64,000 bases of DNA from Ktedonobacter racemifer DSM 44963 (lineage in GTDB: Bacteria; Chloroflexota; Ktedonobacteria; Ktedonobacterales; Ktedonobacteraceae), in the NCBI RefSeq assembly GCF_000178855.1, contig NZ_ADVG01000003.1, positions 2,217,317 through 2,281,316 on the forward strand, in the 5' to 3' direction. The translations under genes and the position numbers were made by a program. Positions 45,449 to 54,166 of the stretch are shown in pieces (position 1 is the stretch's first letter; each line of letters opens with the position of its first letter). Below the pieces are notes generated by a model. It searched no databases. It was not told the origin of the DNA and saw only the letters and a program-made list of their open reading frames with translations.

Positions 45449-46215
45449 AGCGCAGTTAATATCCCTTTCACGTGTCCCAATCCCTGGTGGCGAAGCTGCG
45501 TACCTGCTCTGAACTCAAGAGGTCTAGAGAAATGATCTGCTCTCTTCGAGAAACAAGCGAGCTGGCACTTCGTGTTCTCGGTCACAGCCTGTGCGCTCGT
45601 AGTGGCATCCACAACCGTCTCAGTGTCATCGACGACACATGAGGCACGGGGAAGCGCTTCCAAGAGAGACGTATGTTGAGGACGTGATGTGAGCAGAGCG
45701 CCCACTCATGTAGTATCTGAACACATAGCATGACCTCTCTTCTTTCCCCCTTGCTCAGTCCCCTGGGCAAAAGGAGCGTACGTGCTCGCTCAATGAAACG
45801 ATAGGTTACAACTGGCTGGATGTTCACCACGCCATCATTCTTCAACAGAAGGTATTCTGCGTCTTTGCATGCGCTCTACGGCACGTACCGTCTTCCTTTC
45901 TTTAAAGAGAGGGGCCGCCATGCGCAACGAGGTGAAAGACGTGCTCTGCTGAGCAAGTGTTCCCATGACTCTTCCTGTCGAGAACAGCCTTGTTCACAAA
46001 CGTCAACAGACAATGGCCAACGTGTGAAAAAGATTACCCCCAAATTGTGTTGTTGTCAATAGGATTGGGTAGGGCCACACTATCTGGTGAAGAGCTCAGA
46101 AAAACTTACGAAAATGAGCTCAAACAAGAAGGCTTTCACCACTTAATGTAGCTCTACCATAGGATGCGCACGATCTAAATTTCTTTATAGTTGGAAAGAA
46201 GCGTAGAGAGTGGAT
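45449..46215. other. Long gene-free stretch between kinase and csrA
   Basis: Nearly 770 bases. The first ~70 bp are shared with the other kinase's upstream DNA. Small open frames here have no similarity and poor starts. GAGCTCAG/GAGCTC motifs occur near 46090-46125, as they do around 43470-43510. It separates the 46-50 kb genes from the 37-45 kb genes. Confidence 0.4.
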
Positions 46216-46416
46216 CTAGCTCCCATTTGATGCTCCTTTGAAAAAGGGGAGTTGAGAATGGTTATCACGTCGCACTATTTCCTCGCGTACGATATCGACC
46301 TCGGGAGGGGCCGTAATCCCGAGTTTTACTCTTCCCTCACGTACCTCGAGCACTTCTATGAGAATATTGCCAGAGAGGAGAATTTTCTCCCCTTCCTTGC
46401 GCCGTAGAACTAGCAT
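46216..46416 (-). CDS. csrA: CsrA-family RNA-binding regulator
   Basis: 66 residues from ATG 46416, behind AGAAAGGAACG. MLVLRRKEGEKILLSGN, IEVLEVREGRVKLGITAPPEV and IVREEI are the standard beta strands of CsrA, including the N-terminal LxLxRK RNA-binding strand and the conserved R near VREE. The start overlaps the stop of the upstream gene by 7 bp, so it is translationally coupled. CsrA binds GGA-rich leaders of mRNAs and blocks translation or changes stability. The many GGA-containing ribosome binding sites in this block are possible targets. Confidence 0.92.
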   Translation of the reverse strand: MLVLRRKEGEKILLSGNILIEVLEVREGRVKLGITAPPEVDIVREEIVRRDNHSQLPFFKGASNGS

Positions 46417-47345
46417 GATGGGTCGTTCCTTTCTTCCTTCAAAGGTTCTGATGGTATTGGTGGGTTCGTAGGTGGTGTATCCAGATCTGGAGGAATGGTA
46501 GTATCCTCTTCGTAGGCTCTGGCGACGGCTTTTTTGATGACTTGCCGTTTGCGCAGCGCGGGGCGAAGCAGTGGAACCCACTTGGGGTCGGGATGTTTGA
46601 CGGTGACCTCTCCCTCCCGCCGGGTGCCATCTTTGCGCGTCGGGTAGCTGCGGGTGAAGATGTCGATGATCCGCTGCTCATAGAGCAGATCTTCGGGTTT
46701 GGCCTGGGCCAGCCAGTTCTTGCGTTTGTTCGTGGTTGTGGGTTCTGGGACTTCGCTCATTGTAGGACGAGAAGCCATCTCTGAGAGGTCGTAGGTGACG
46801 GTGGTGTATGTGCGTGAATGCGTGACCCACCTCTCTTTGGGTTTCCCTTTTCCTCGTTTACGCGGGACGGATGCTTTGGTCTGGTAGGAGACAACACGAT
46901 CAGGAAACGAGGGCGCCTGAGGGGTGCGTGCATAGCGTTTGTGGAGCATGCCGCTCGCGATGGCAAGCCAGCGTGTCCAGGGAAACACCTGGCTCATGTG
47001 CTGGTCGTGCGGCAGGACCCAACACGAGTACTGCGTATCGTAGGACAGGCGCAAGAGCACCGACGCATTCTCGCCGATGATATCAATGTTCCAGCGTGCG
47101 GCTTCCTGACCAAGGATCTGATGTGCCTGAAGCCAGGCGTCCAGATGCGTGCTCGGGTTAATGAGCCTATTGAGCTCTCGTGCCGGATAGCGCGGGTAGA
47201 GAAACACGGCCCGCACGCGACCCAGGGGACCTGGTTGTGGCTCATCAAACTCGATCCAGTACCGTTGATCCGTCTTGAAGAGGTCGGCGACCAGCGTGTT
47301 AAAGTGGGCCAGCTGGTCATCAGGTGTGGTCCATCCCTTGCGCAC
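46410..47345 (-). CDS. Hypothetical protein
   Basis: 311 residues from GTG 47345, with GAGGAG at good distance. The first ~130 residues look like a compact alpha/beta domain (YWIEFDEPQPGPLGRVRAVFLYPR, WNIDIIGENASVLLRLSYDT). A Lys/Arg-rich middle (VPRKRGKGKPKER) and a low-complexity C-terminus rich in Pro and Glu follow. I recognise no family. It is the middle gene of a tight trio (19 bp to the upstream gene, 7-bp overlap with csrA). Confidence 0.6.
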   Translation of the reverse strand: MRKGWTTPDDQLAHFNTLVADLFKTDQRYWIEFDEPQPGPLGRVRAVFLYPRYPARELNRLINPSTHLDAWLQAHQILGQEAARWNIDIIGENASVLLRLSYDTQYSCWVLPHDQHMSQVFPWTRWLAIASGMLHKRYARTPQAPSFPDRVVSYQTKASVPRKRGKGKPKERWVTHSRTYTTVTYDLSEMASRPTMSEVPEPTTTNKRKNWLAQAKPEDLLYEQRIIDIFTRSYPTRKDGTRREGEVTVKHPDPKWVPLLRPALRKRQVIKKAVARAYEEDTTIPPDLDTPPTNPPIPSEPLKEERNDPSC

Positions 47346-47363
47346 CCAGAACTCCTCGAGGGT

Positions 47364-47996
47364 CTAGAGGAGGTCCTGATACATCTGCCTGGCAGAGGCT
47401 GTCCAGAGCCAGAGGTGTGCATGGTCCAGCATCTGGCAGAAGATGCTGACGTAAAAGGGATCGGACTGTGCCGAGGGAACGCCTGACGTGATCCGCTCCC
47501 CGGCGAACATCATTTTGAAGACTTCCACGAAGGGTTTTCCCTCCGCGAGAATGGTCTCAATGGTAGCAATCCAGGCCTGATTGCGCCGGTCTCTCTCCTC
47601 CTGAGAGAGGGTGACATCGGGCGTCTCATGAAAGGCGACAGGGCGATACTGATGGGAAACGTGGGTTCTTCCAAATTGTGTGTCTCTGGCGATTTCATGT
47701 TCTTTGCTCAAACGTGCGCGGACAAGAGCATCCAGCTGGGGCTCTTCAAGGGTCAGAAAGGGCCTGTAATGCGTGAGAGGGGCTTCGAGGCGCTTTTGTT
47801 CCTGCTCGGGAGGGGCTATGGTGCCTAAGCAAAAGACGATGATGTAGTAGTTGCCACCCGCCATATAGGTGTTGACGGTCAATGTCAGGTCGATGATCGC
47901 GACAATCGTTTCAAGCGCAGCGAAGAGCGCTTGTTGCGCGCTCCGACTGGGAACCTGAACCGCACGATACCAATTGGGAAGAAGCAAATCCGTCAT
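47364..47996 (-). CDS. Hypothetical protein
   Basis: 210 residues from ATG 47996 with GGAAAGGAAT upstream. The N-terminal part is mostly hydrophobic/amphipathic helix and strand (VQVPSRSAQQALFAALETIVAIIDLTLTVNTYMAGGNYYIIVFCLG); the rest is charged and ends LWLWTASARQMYQDLL. No family recognised. It is the first gene of the trio that ends in csrA and is preceded by a terminator-like hairpin. Confidence 0.6.
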   Translation of the reverse strand: MTDLLLPNWYRAVQVPSRSAQQALFAALETIVAIIDLTLTVNTYMAGGNYYIIVFCLGTIAPPEQEQKRLEAPLTHYRPFLTLEEPQLDALVRARLSKEHEIARDTQFGRTHVSHQYRPVAFHETPDVTLSQEERDRRNQAWIATIETILAEGKPFVEVFKMMFAGERITSGVPSAQSDPFYVSIFCQMLDHAHLWLWTASARQMYQDLL

Positions 47997-48010
47997 ACGG
48001 ATTCCTTTCC

Positions 48011-48083
48011 AAAAAACACGCTCCCACCAGGGGCATGCGCGTACGATACTGCGTGACGCGTATGCGTGCGCTTCTGGTGGGAG
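48011..48083 (-). terminator. Terminator-like hairpin 25 bp before the 47364-47996 gene
   Basis: Outer stem CTCCCACCAG with complement (48021-48030, 48074-48083), GC-rich inner pairing, and on the minus strand a run of six T, immediately followed by GGAAAGGAAT and the start codon. Confidence 0.85.
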
Positions 48084-48183
48084 TGAAGGACGAAGAGGAA
48101 GAAGATGGAGAGCGAGAAAGGGACAGGAGGGGGAGGCGAACGGGCTGTAGGAGTGGGCGAAGAGCCCTGGCAAGAAGTCTCGG

Positions 48184-49092
48184 TCATGAGCGAGGCTCTT
48201 CCCATTGAGCCGCCTCAAAGACTCTGGGCAAGAGGCGTTGCCAGAGGGAATAGAGATGAAAGATGGAGGTTGGCTCTTGCTGCGGCAGGAGTGCCGCATG
48301 GAGCAAGATCAGGGGATGGCGCGTAAAAAGGGCGCTGCTCAGTGTCTCGGGTGGTTGCCAGAGAAACCCCTGCCAGCCCATCCCCGGCGCAGGCTCGACC
48401 AGGTGGGCAAGACGCGCCAGGTGAGAAGCGCCGAGCGGCTCACATTCATCGGCCCTTGGAGGAGGAAGTGTCCGTTCTACCCAGCGCAGTTGCCAGGCGA
48501 CGGCATCGAGTTCCCCAGGTAGGTCTGTCTGCCAGGTCAACATGGCGTCCCCCATCTGTGCGAGCGACAACGCTCCCTCACGTGGTGTTTGCTCCGCCAT
48601 GGCAAAGAGAAAGGCCTGAGGAAGCGTGTCTCGTGCAGAAGCGTGTCTCTCGGTCGTCGAGACGAGACCCAGGTTGGTGGGAAGAGGCCTCGAAGAGGTG
48701 CTTGCCGTATCGGGCAGGGTATGCCAGAGGACCTGTGAGCTTAGACGACCAGGGTAGGTATCAATGACACAGACCGCTCCCAGGCAGTCCGGGCAGACGC
48801 GCATGGGTAACTCATGAAAGGTGCCGTCCTGGCGCATCGGGGCGTGTAACTGGTGTCCAATGTAGGCCGCCTGCTCGGGAGAGAGCCGAAGCACAAAGAG
48901 GCGGTGATCGGTCTGCCACCAGGGAGTAGTGCAGCGAGGACACCACCAGAGGACTTGCCGTCCGCCATAGATGGTCTCAGGGAAGAGTTGGGAGAACTCC
49001 CTGGAGAGGAGTACCTGTTGCTGTACACGACCATCGTCATAGTGGGGCGGAACAGCATTGAAAACATCATCCAGGGATGGTATTCTAAACAT
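48184..49092 (-). CDS. Unknown protein with zinc-binding Cys pairs
   Basis: 302 residues. Residues about 50-115 contain CPRC and CPDC, separated by ~55 residues, a likely zinc site; the segment VLWWCPRCTTPWWQTDHRLFV is notable. The C-terminal half is Leu-rich with Pro segments and acidic-aromatic stretches. No signal peptide. AAAGAAAGGC precedes the ATG. I know no family for it; it resembles its neighbours only in composition. Confidence 0.6.
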   Translation of the reverse strand: MFRIPSLDDVFNAVPPHYDDGRVQQQVLLSREFSQLFPETIYGGRQVLWWCPRCTTPWWQTDHRLFVLRLSPEQAAYIGHQLHAPMRQDGTFHELPMRVCPDCLGAVCVIDTYPGRLSSQVLWHTLPDTASTSSRPLPTNLGLVSTTERHASARDTLPQAFLFAMAEQTPREGALSLAQMGDAMLTWQTDLPGELDAVAWQLRWVERTLPPPRADECEPLGASHLARLAHLVEPAPGMGWQGFLWQPPETLSSALFTRHPLILLHAALLPQQEPTSIFHLYSLWQRLLPRVFEAAQWEEPRS

Positions 49093-49132
49093 GTGTAATA
49101 GCCTTTCTTTTCTGTGTGAGAAGAGAGGATGG

Positions 49133-49170
49133 AACGCCCAGCGTATTGCAACTACGCTGGGCGTTTTTTT
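49133..49170 (+). terminator. Strong hairpin upstream of the 48184-49092 gene
   Basis: A 13-bp perfect stem AACGCCCAGCGTA with complement (49133-49145, 49153-49165), followed by TTTTT on the plus strand. There is no plus-strand gene before it, and on the minus strand it lacks a good T-run, unlike its neighbours. Confidence 0.7.
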
Positions 49171-49249
49171 GTGGTGTGTTCATTATTCTCTCTTCTTCAC
49201 GTGATGAAACAGACACGAGGCAACTGCCTGGTCTTTGCCCAAAAATGCC

Positions 49250-49567
49250 TTAAAGGGCCGCGTAGGATAGATGGCCCGACGCGTGTGAAACCACGCCAGT
49301 GACCAGGAGCAGACTCTGCCATTCGCGAGGCGAGAGCTGCTTTTGCCTCGCGGCAGGATGCCCAGGGGGAACCTGGAGACTGGCCAGGGGGCCGAACACT
49401 GTCCACCAGACCCGGTGAACGGGAAACGGGCTGATGCGGGGCAGCAAGAGGGGGCCATGTTCTCGGAGCACGTGATTGAGGTGCCTGGTATCCGCCGCGC
49501 ACTCGGAAGAATACCCGGTGTGGAGGATACCCGGAAATGACCACGAAACGCTAGCATGTTGTGCCAT
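49250..49567 (-). CDS. Hypothetical small protein
   Basis: 105 residues from ATG 49567, behind AAAAAGGAGT. It is rich in Trp, His, Pro and Ser (MAQHASVSWSFPGILHTGYS ... VHRVWWTVFGPLASLQVPPG ... LSPREWQSLLLVTGVVSH). Other frames are open over the same DNA, but only this start has a good ribosome binding site, and the layout hairpin - binding site - start matches its neighbours. Family unknown. Confidence 0.5.
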   Translation of the reverse strand: MAQHASVSWSFPGILHTGYSSECAADTRHLNHVLREHGPLLLPRISPFPVHRVWWTVFGPLASLQVPPGHPAARQKQLSPREWQSLLLVTGVVSHASGHLSYAAL

Positions 49568-49600
49568 GATGTGTGACTCCTTTTTGGCAAGGTGAAAACA

Positions 49601-49654
49601 ACAAAAAACGCAGCCCATCCTTCCCGCGCGGGAGAAGGCAGTGGAACTGCGTTT
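49601..49654 (-). terminator. Terminator-like hairpin before the 49250-49567 gene
   Basis: Stem AAACGCAG with CTGCGTTT (49606-49613, 49647-49654) with GC-rich inner pairing around CCCGCGCGGG; on the minus strand TTTTTTG follows and, ~30 bases later, the ribosome binding site. Confidence 0.8.
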
Positions 49655-49666
49655 GAAAGAGGGAAC

Positions 49667-50599
49667 TTAGAGAAAGTACGAAAGCACCAGTGATTGGAGT
49701 GATGAGAGTTGGTCGGAATCAGCCACTTCAACAGATAATTGCGCGTGCAGCATGTGCCAGCGCTCTTGTTGGGCGGCAAGCACCGTGGCCTTGTATTCCC
49801 CCTCCATTTTCTGGACGAAGAGGCGAAACTGTTCGACTTTGGTGGTAAGAAACAGCTTACTTTGTTGTGCGTACAACTCCAACTGCCGGGCATGCACCAT
49901 TGATTGGTAGTTCATGTTCGTCTGGGTGAAGCTCACTGGACGACCGATACCGGTGACGACGTAGAGCCTCCAGCGCTGTTGTGCCTGCGTGCGGCCTGCT
50001 TGATAGGCCTGGGGAACCTGAGCGATCTCATAGTCGAGACGGTCTCGCTCGTAGGTCCAGCGCTGCTCAAATTGTAGGAAGAGCTCGTGCGCGGAGATGG
50101 ATGCCAGGTGGTGTTGCTCAATCCGTTCTTCCTGATGACGCAGAAGCTCATCAAGAAGAGGAAGACACAACGCCAGGCACTCCGGGGTCAGCACGAATTG
50201 CTGAGCACACTTTTGGAGATAGGCACGATAGGTGGCCATGCCCCGTTGGATCTGCACGAGCCGTTGTTCCCAGTGGTGTTGCTGCTGCTTCACCCATTGG
50301 TGAAACAGGCGCTGTTCGGTTTCCACGGCCCAGCGAGGGGTAGTGGTTTGTGACCTGGAGAAGTTCTGGGCAATGGCGAGATTGGCCTGAGCGGTCTCAC
50401 AGGCGGCCACTGCACTCAACCACGAGGTAAAGCGGTGTTGTGAGGCACTGACGAGAGTGTGGAGATTATCGAGAATGCTCACAATGACCGACTCTTCGCG
50501 CGCCAGGAGGCAGCGTTGGTTCTGGGTTTCGATGAGGTCGCGAAGGGCCGCCGTAGCGCGGTAGTGTTTCCCGCAGGGGCAGAGTGATCCTTGACTCAT
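49667..50599 (-). CDS. Coiled-coil protein of unknown function
   Basis: 310 residues from ATG 50599 behind AGAAAGGAGT. It starts with a short SEC-C/CHHC-like motif (GSLCPCGKHYRATAA) and is otherwise almost all helix with heptads (RWAVETEQRLFHQWVKQQQH, LLDELLRHQEERIEQHHLA, QKMEGEYKATVLAAQQERWH). No membrane span. Probably a structural or scaffold protein. It is the most upstream gene of the minus-strand block and would be the first one transcribed. Confidence 0.65.
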   Translation of the reverse strand: MSQGSLCPCGKHYRATAALRDLIETQNQRCLLAREESVIVSILDNLHTLVSASQHRFTSWLSAVAACETAQANLAIAQNFSRSQTTTPRWAVETEQRLFHQWVKQQQHHWEQRLVQIQRGMATYRAYLQKCAQQFVLTPECLALCLPLLDELLRHQEERIEQHHLASISAHELFLQFEQRWTYERDRLDYEIAQVPQAYQAGRTQAQQRWRLYVVTGIGRPVSFTQTNMNYQSMVHARQLELYAQQSKLFLTTKVEQFRLFVQKMEGEYKATVLAAQQERWHMLHAQLSVEVADSDQLSSLQSLVLSYFL

Positions 50600-50619
50600 C
50601 GTGGTGACTCCTTTCTGGA

Positions 50620-50673
50620 TGGGAAAAAAGCACAAAAAGGGGCCACACCTCTTCACCCGAGCGGGCAAAGAGG
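50620..50673 (-). terminator. Terminator-like hairpin before the first gene of the minus-strand block
   Basis: Stem CCTCTT/AAGAGG with inner CCCG/CGGG (50648-50673); on the minus strand TTTTT and TTTTTT tracts follow, then AGAAAGGAGT and the start at 50599. Confidence 0.75.
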
Positions 50674-50689
50674 ACAAGAGTCACTGACA

Positions 50690-51423
50690 CTCTTTTGTGG
50701 AGAAAACCTCCTTTCTGCGCAAAAATAGTCGCCGGGAAACCAGTGGACGAGAGACGCGAACCCATGCAGGCAGAGATGCTCGATGCCTGGATGAGGATTG
50801 CCTGGGAGCGCGGAGCAACGGAGAGACTCAGACGTTGCTTCGCACCCGTGGTACCACCAGAGCAGAACGGCTCTCTCTCATTGACGAGAGAAGAGAGAAC
50901 CGCTCAGCCTGGTGCAGGCGGGAACCACTTCCTTCCCCCTCAGTCGCGAGGTTGAAAGGCTCCCCTGAACATCGCCAGGATCCATTCATCCTCTTTGGAT
51001 GAACAGCACTTCCACTCGTGTTGTACCCAAAATAGCATCTCGGGTCAATAGCGCATTTTCCGGGAAGAACGCAGTGAAAATCGACGCAGAAGCGTGTGTT
51101 GCGTGTCTCCTCGTCAAGAGCGTGCGCTCTCATGTTGCTCGATTAGCTTGTGGAGCGGATTGATGACAGATAGAAGCGAGAGAGGCAAAGGGGAAAACAC
51201 GCAGTTTCTCTCTGCATGCGTTCAACTTCGCCCAAAATTGCGAAGTACTTCGCCCACTATTGGGTGGTTTTGTTCTTCCCTTTTTGGCGGGTTTTTCAGT
51301 ACACTAGAAGCAGGTCGTGTGGTTCTCATGTGATGCCTCCCTACCCCCCCCCAGTATTCCTCACGACCAACAAGCACGTGAGGACTGCATGGCCTTGTCA
51401 TGATGAAAGGTAGACGGAACAAC
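50690..51423. other. Divergent intergenic region
   Basis: About 730 bases between the minus-strand block and the plus-strand replication-like gene, so it should contain two divergent promoters. A hairpin-forming stretch with GAGAG/CTCTC arms lies at about 50865-50905. A short open frame with Met at 50764 has no similarity. No confident -35/-10 pair found. Confidence 0.4.
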
Positions 51424-52210
51424 ATGCTCAATAAAGCGAGTATCCTGCAACCAGCAGATGCTCCTGAATCTGTTCCTTCCTCCCATCCAGCAGATGTGGA
51501 AGTGTATGAGGAGCAGGTGATTGCACAGCATGCTCTGCAAATGGTTCCTGTTGCATTGCTTGAGCAGGTGCAACAGCTGTTTGGGTTCCCACAGGACCGG
51601 CGCTGTCTCAATGGGCAAGTGTTTCTTGCTCACTGGCTTCGTGTGGCTCACCTTAAACAGATCTCTCTTGTCCCTCATGAAGGTCCCCAACTAGTTGCTG
51701 TGCTCACGATCCAGAGCCTTCGCGCTTTCTGTACCTCGCCTTCGCTTGTCTGGCCCTGGTGCTATGACACGACGACGAAATACATCTCGGTGTTACAAGC
51801 TGCGGGTCTCCTGCTCAAAGTGAAACAGCCCAAAGGCATGGGAACCACCTATTATTTCCCGCTGACCTCGACGCCCTGCCTGCCCGTCTGCGTCGAACAG
51901 GTGCAGCAGCTCACGAGTCGACGCAAAAGCGTCAAACGTTCGCGTGCACTGCGACGGGTTTCAGCGCATCTGGAGCAGACCGCTTGTATCGAGGGCGATC
52001 ACGATGGAAAGGAAGCAAGAGACATGAAAACCCGCCCAGGGTATCTGAGCCTGGTCCCACCTTCACAACATGGGCAAGGAACACGTGATCATGCTTCCCA
52101 GATGACAGGATAGGGCTTTAGCCCGCCGCAAGCCACGGTTCTTTCGACCGTGGTGAGGCGTGTTATTGGGCTTGAGCCCTTATCAAACCTAGTACTCATA
52201 GAACACATGT

Positions 52211-52239
52211 TTGACAATTTCACATCAGCAGAGTATTCT
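52211..52239 (+). promoter_or_regulatory. Promoter of the long tnpB
   Basis: TTGACA at 52211-52216, 17 bases, TATTCT at 52234-52239; start codon at 52282 with GAGAGGAGGTCCTG before it. Confidence 0.65.
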
Positions 52240-52281
52240 CTACGAGAGATACCATCTATTTTGTGAGAGGAGGTCCTGAAA

Positions 52282-53814
52282 ATGGCAAAAGCCACGAAAA
52301 CCATCAGGCAGGCGTTGCACTATCCGCCGCAGTATGCTGCCTACTTCGCGGCAAATCAGGCCCTCTTCAATCGCGTCGTGGCCTTTTATTTCGACTGTAT
52401 TCAGGCGCACGAGGGTCTCCTTTCCCTCAAAAACAAGCAGGCCCTCACGGCCCTGGAGAAACTCACGCATGCAACGGAGTCTAGCCCCCATCCGATCATG
52501 CCGCTCACCGATCTCGCGCCAGATATCCCGGCGATGTTCAGACGCGCCGCCATCAATGCGGCCCTTGGTTCGGCCCGCGCATTTTTCTCCTCCCTCAAAA
52601 CATGGCGAGCACGGAAGCAGAAACACGAAGCCAAACACACGAAAAAGCGCAAGAAGAGGCCGTTTCGGGAGCGGCCACCAGTCCCACCCCGATCATGGAA
52701 CAAGTCGGTTCCCTTCTACGCAAGCCTTTGGCATGAGCGTCATACGCATGGTATCGTGCTCAAGGTCTGGACCGGCTCGTGCTGGTCCTGGCTCAAACTA
52801 CAGATCCTCGGTCGCGAGCTCCCCGATGGGTACGCGATGGGCAGTCCACAGCTTGTTCGCAAGGGGGATCGCTGGTGGCTGCATACTCCCATTGAGAAGA
52901 CCTTCGAGGCTCCCGCAAAGAGCGGAGAGCAACTCACCATCGCCCAGACACGTCTCTGTGCGGTGGATCTCAATCTCGACAAGCATCTCGCTGTGTGCAG
53001 CGTCCAGACAGTTGACGGCACCATCCTGGCTACGTCCTTCATCGGAAATGGCACAGCGGTATCGGGCTGTAGGAAACAACTGCTTGGACGCATTGCACGC
53101 AACCGATCACAGACTGGTCTCATCGCCGAGAACGAACAGGACAATGCCGACCTCTGGGCGAAGATCAGGCACGTGGACGAGCAGATCGCGCATCTGATGA
53201 GCGCTCGCATTGTCCAGTTCGCCAGCGAGCACAAGGCGAGCATCCTGGTTTTTGAACATCTGGGCAACCTGCAACCGGAGAAGGGCACGTATTCGCGCCG
53301 GAGCAATAGCAAACGCGCCTACTGGATGAAGGGGCGCCTGTTCCGCTATGCAACGTACAAAGCCTGGCATGCAGGCGGCATCATCACCTGCCGTGTGAAT
53401 CCGCGCAATACGAGCAGAGAATGCCATCGCTGTCACGCCGCTGTCATTCGCTATAACCAGGGACACCCTGTGGAAGGCTACACCTCCGGTGCCGCACTCT
53501 GTCTGTGCCCACAATGCCAGATGCGCGATCATGCCGACCGCAATGCCAGTATCCGTGTCGGACAGCGCTTGATCGAGCGGACGCAAGAACCGTTGAAGGA
53601 AAAGCCTCATGCTCGTTCGCAACGTGCGAAGAGGGAGTCGAAAGACTCAGGTGTTGGGATCTCCCAGGATGCCAAACGCCAGATGGGACCATCCATCCCT
53701 GCGGCCAGGCGTGGAGATCATGCCAACGGGCATGGCACCGCCCAGGGGAGAAGGCGCCGGATGGGCGCGTCTTTCCCAGATATTGCGTCCCAACTACGGG
53801 TTCACTTTGAGTAG
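52282..53814 (+). CDS. tnpB: TnpB-like nuclease with basic C-terminal extension
   Basis: 510 residues, longer than the usual ~400. RuvC Asp in LCAVDLNLDKHLAVCSV, Glu in ILVFEHLGNLQPEKG, a zinc site of CHRCH and CPQC with a longer insert between them, and the last Asp in DHADRNASIRVGQRLIE. After this point ~85 extra residues rich in Arg, Lys, Gly and Ser follow, which overlap the region that should encode the guide RNA. The N-terminal part is also longer, with Lys-rich KQKHEAKHTKKRKKRPFRER. Intact and with strong expression signals. Confidence 0.85.
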   Translation: MAKATKTIRQALHYPPQYAAYFAANQALFNRVVAFYFDCIQAHEGLLSLKNKQALTALEKLTHATESSPHPIMPLTDLAPDIPAMFRRAAINAALGSARAFFSSLKTWRARKQKHEAKHTKKRKKRPFRERPPVPPRSWNKSVPFYASLWHERHTHGIVLKVWTGSCWSWLKLQILGRELPDGYAMGSPQLVRKGDRWWLHTPIEKTFEAPAKSGEQLTIAQTRLCAVDLNLDKHLAVCSVQTVDGTILATSFIGNGTAVSGCRKQLLGRIARNRSQTGLIAENEQDNADLWAKIRHVDEQIAHLMSARIVQFASEHKASILVFEHLGNLQPEKGTYSRRSNSKRAYWMKGRLFRYATYKAWHAGGIITCRVNPRNTSRECHRCHAAVIRYNQGHPVEGYTSGAALCLCPQCQMRDHADRNASIRVGQRLIERTQEPLKEKPHARSQRAKRESKDSGVGISQDAKRQMGPSIPAARRGDHANGHGTAQGRRRRMGASFPDIASQLRVHFE

Positions 53815-54166
53815 TGGCTACGCCACCTGTCTCACGAACCCGACTACGGCACAGTGTCAGAAGCTGCTCGGCTTTAGCCGATGCGGAGTGTCACAGAAAG
53901 GCATGGCCAGCTATCTGGCAAAGAAGACCAGGTGGGACGTACGGTTGAGCGCCTGACGGCGATGATGCGGTCCTATGGAATGCGTGTGACCCCTCCCGTG
54001 AAAGTATCGATAGCCACGATTGTCTGGGAGGATCTGACCCACCTAACGCAGGCGGTTTCACCACAACCGCCTGAGGAGCGAGAGCCAGTTTCCTCGTTAT
54101 CCGAAACGCAGCCGAAACCACCAGGTGAGGTGATGCATGATGATCGAACGATGATGGGACGCCAAA

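Larger units (their letters stand above)
52107..53894 (+). mobile_element. IS200/IS605-type element with long tnpB (1788 bp)
   Basis: Borders follow from the broken host frame: host ends GATGAC at 52106, resumes AGAAAGG at 53895. The left end has hairpins (GGGCTTTAGCCC and CCACGGTTCTTTCGACCGTGG), the right end CTCGGCTTTAGCCGATGCGG and TCAC. No tnpA. The right end resembles that of the element at 5785-7260. Confidence 0.8.

Noticed and set aside
45442..45845. Two minus-strand frames upstream of the second kinase
   Set aside because: Poor starts and no similarity; part of the DNA is shared non-coding flank of both kinases.
49183..49893. 236-residue minus-strand frame
   Set aside because: It crosses a terminator hairpin and overlaps two better-supported genes in other frames.
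50695..50955. 86-residue plus-strand frame in the divergent region
   Set aside because: No ribosome binding site, composition like random GC-rich DNA.
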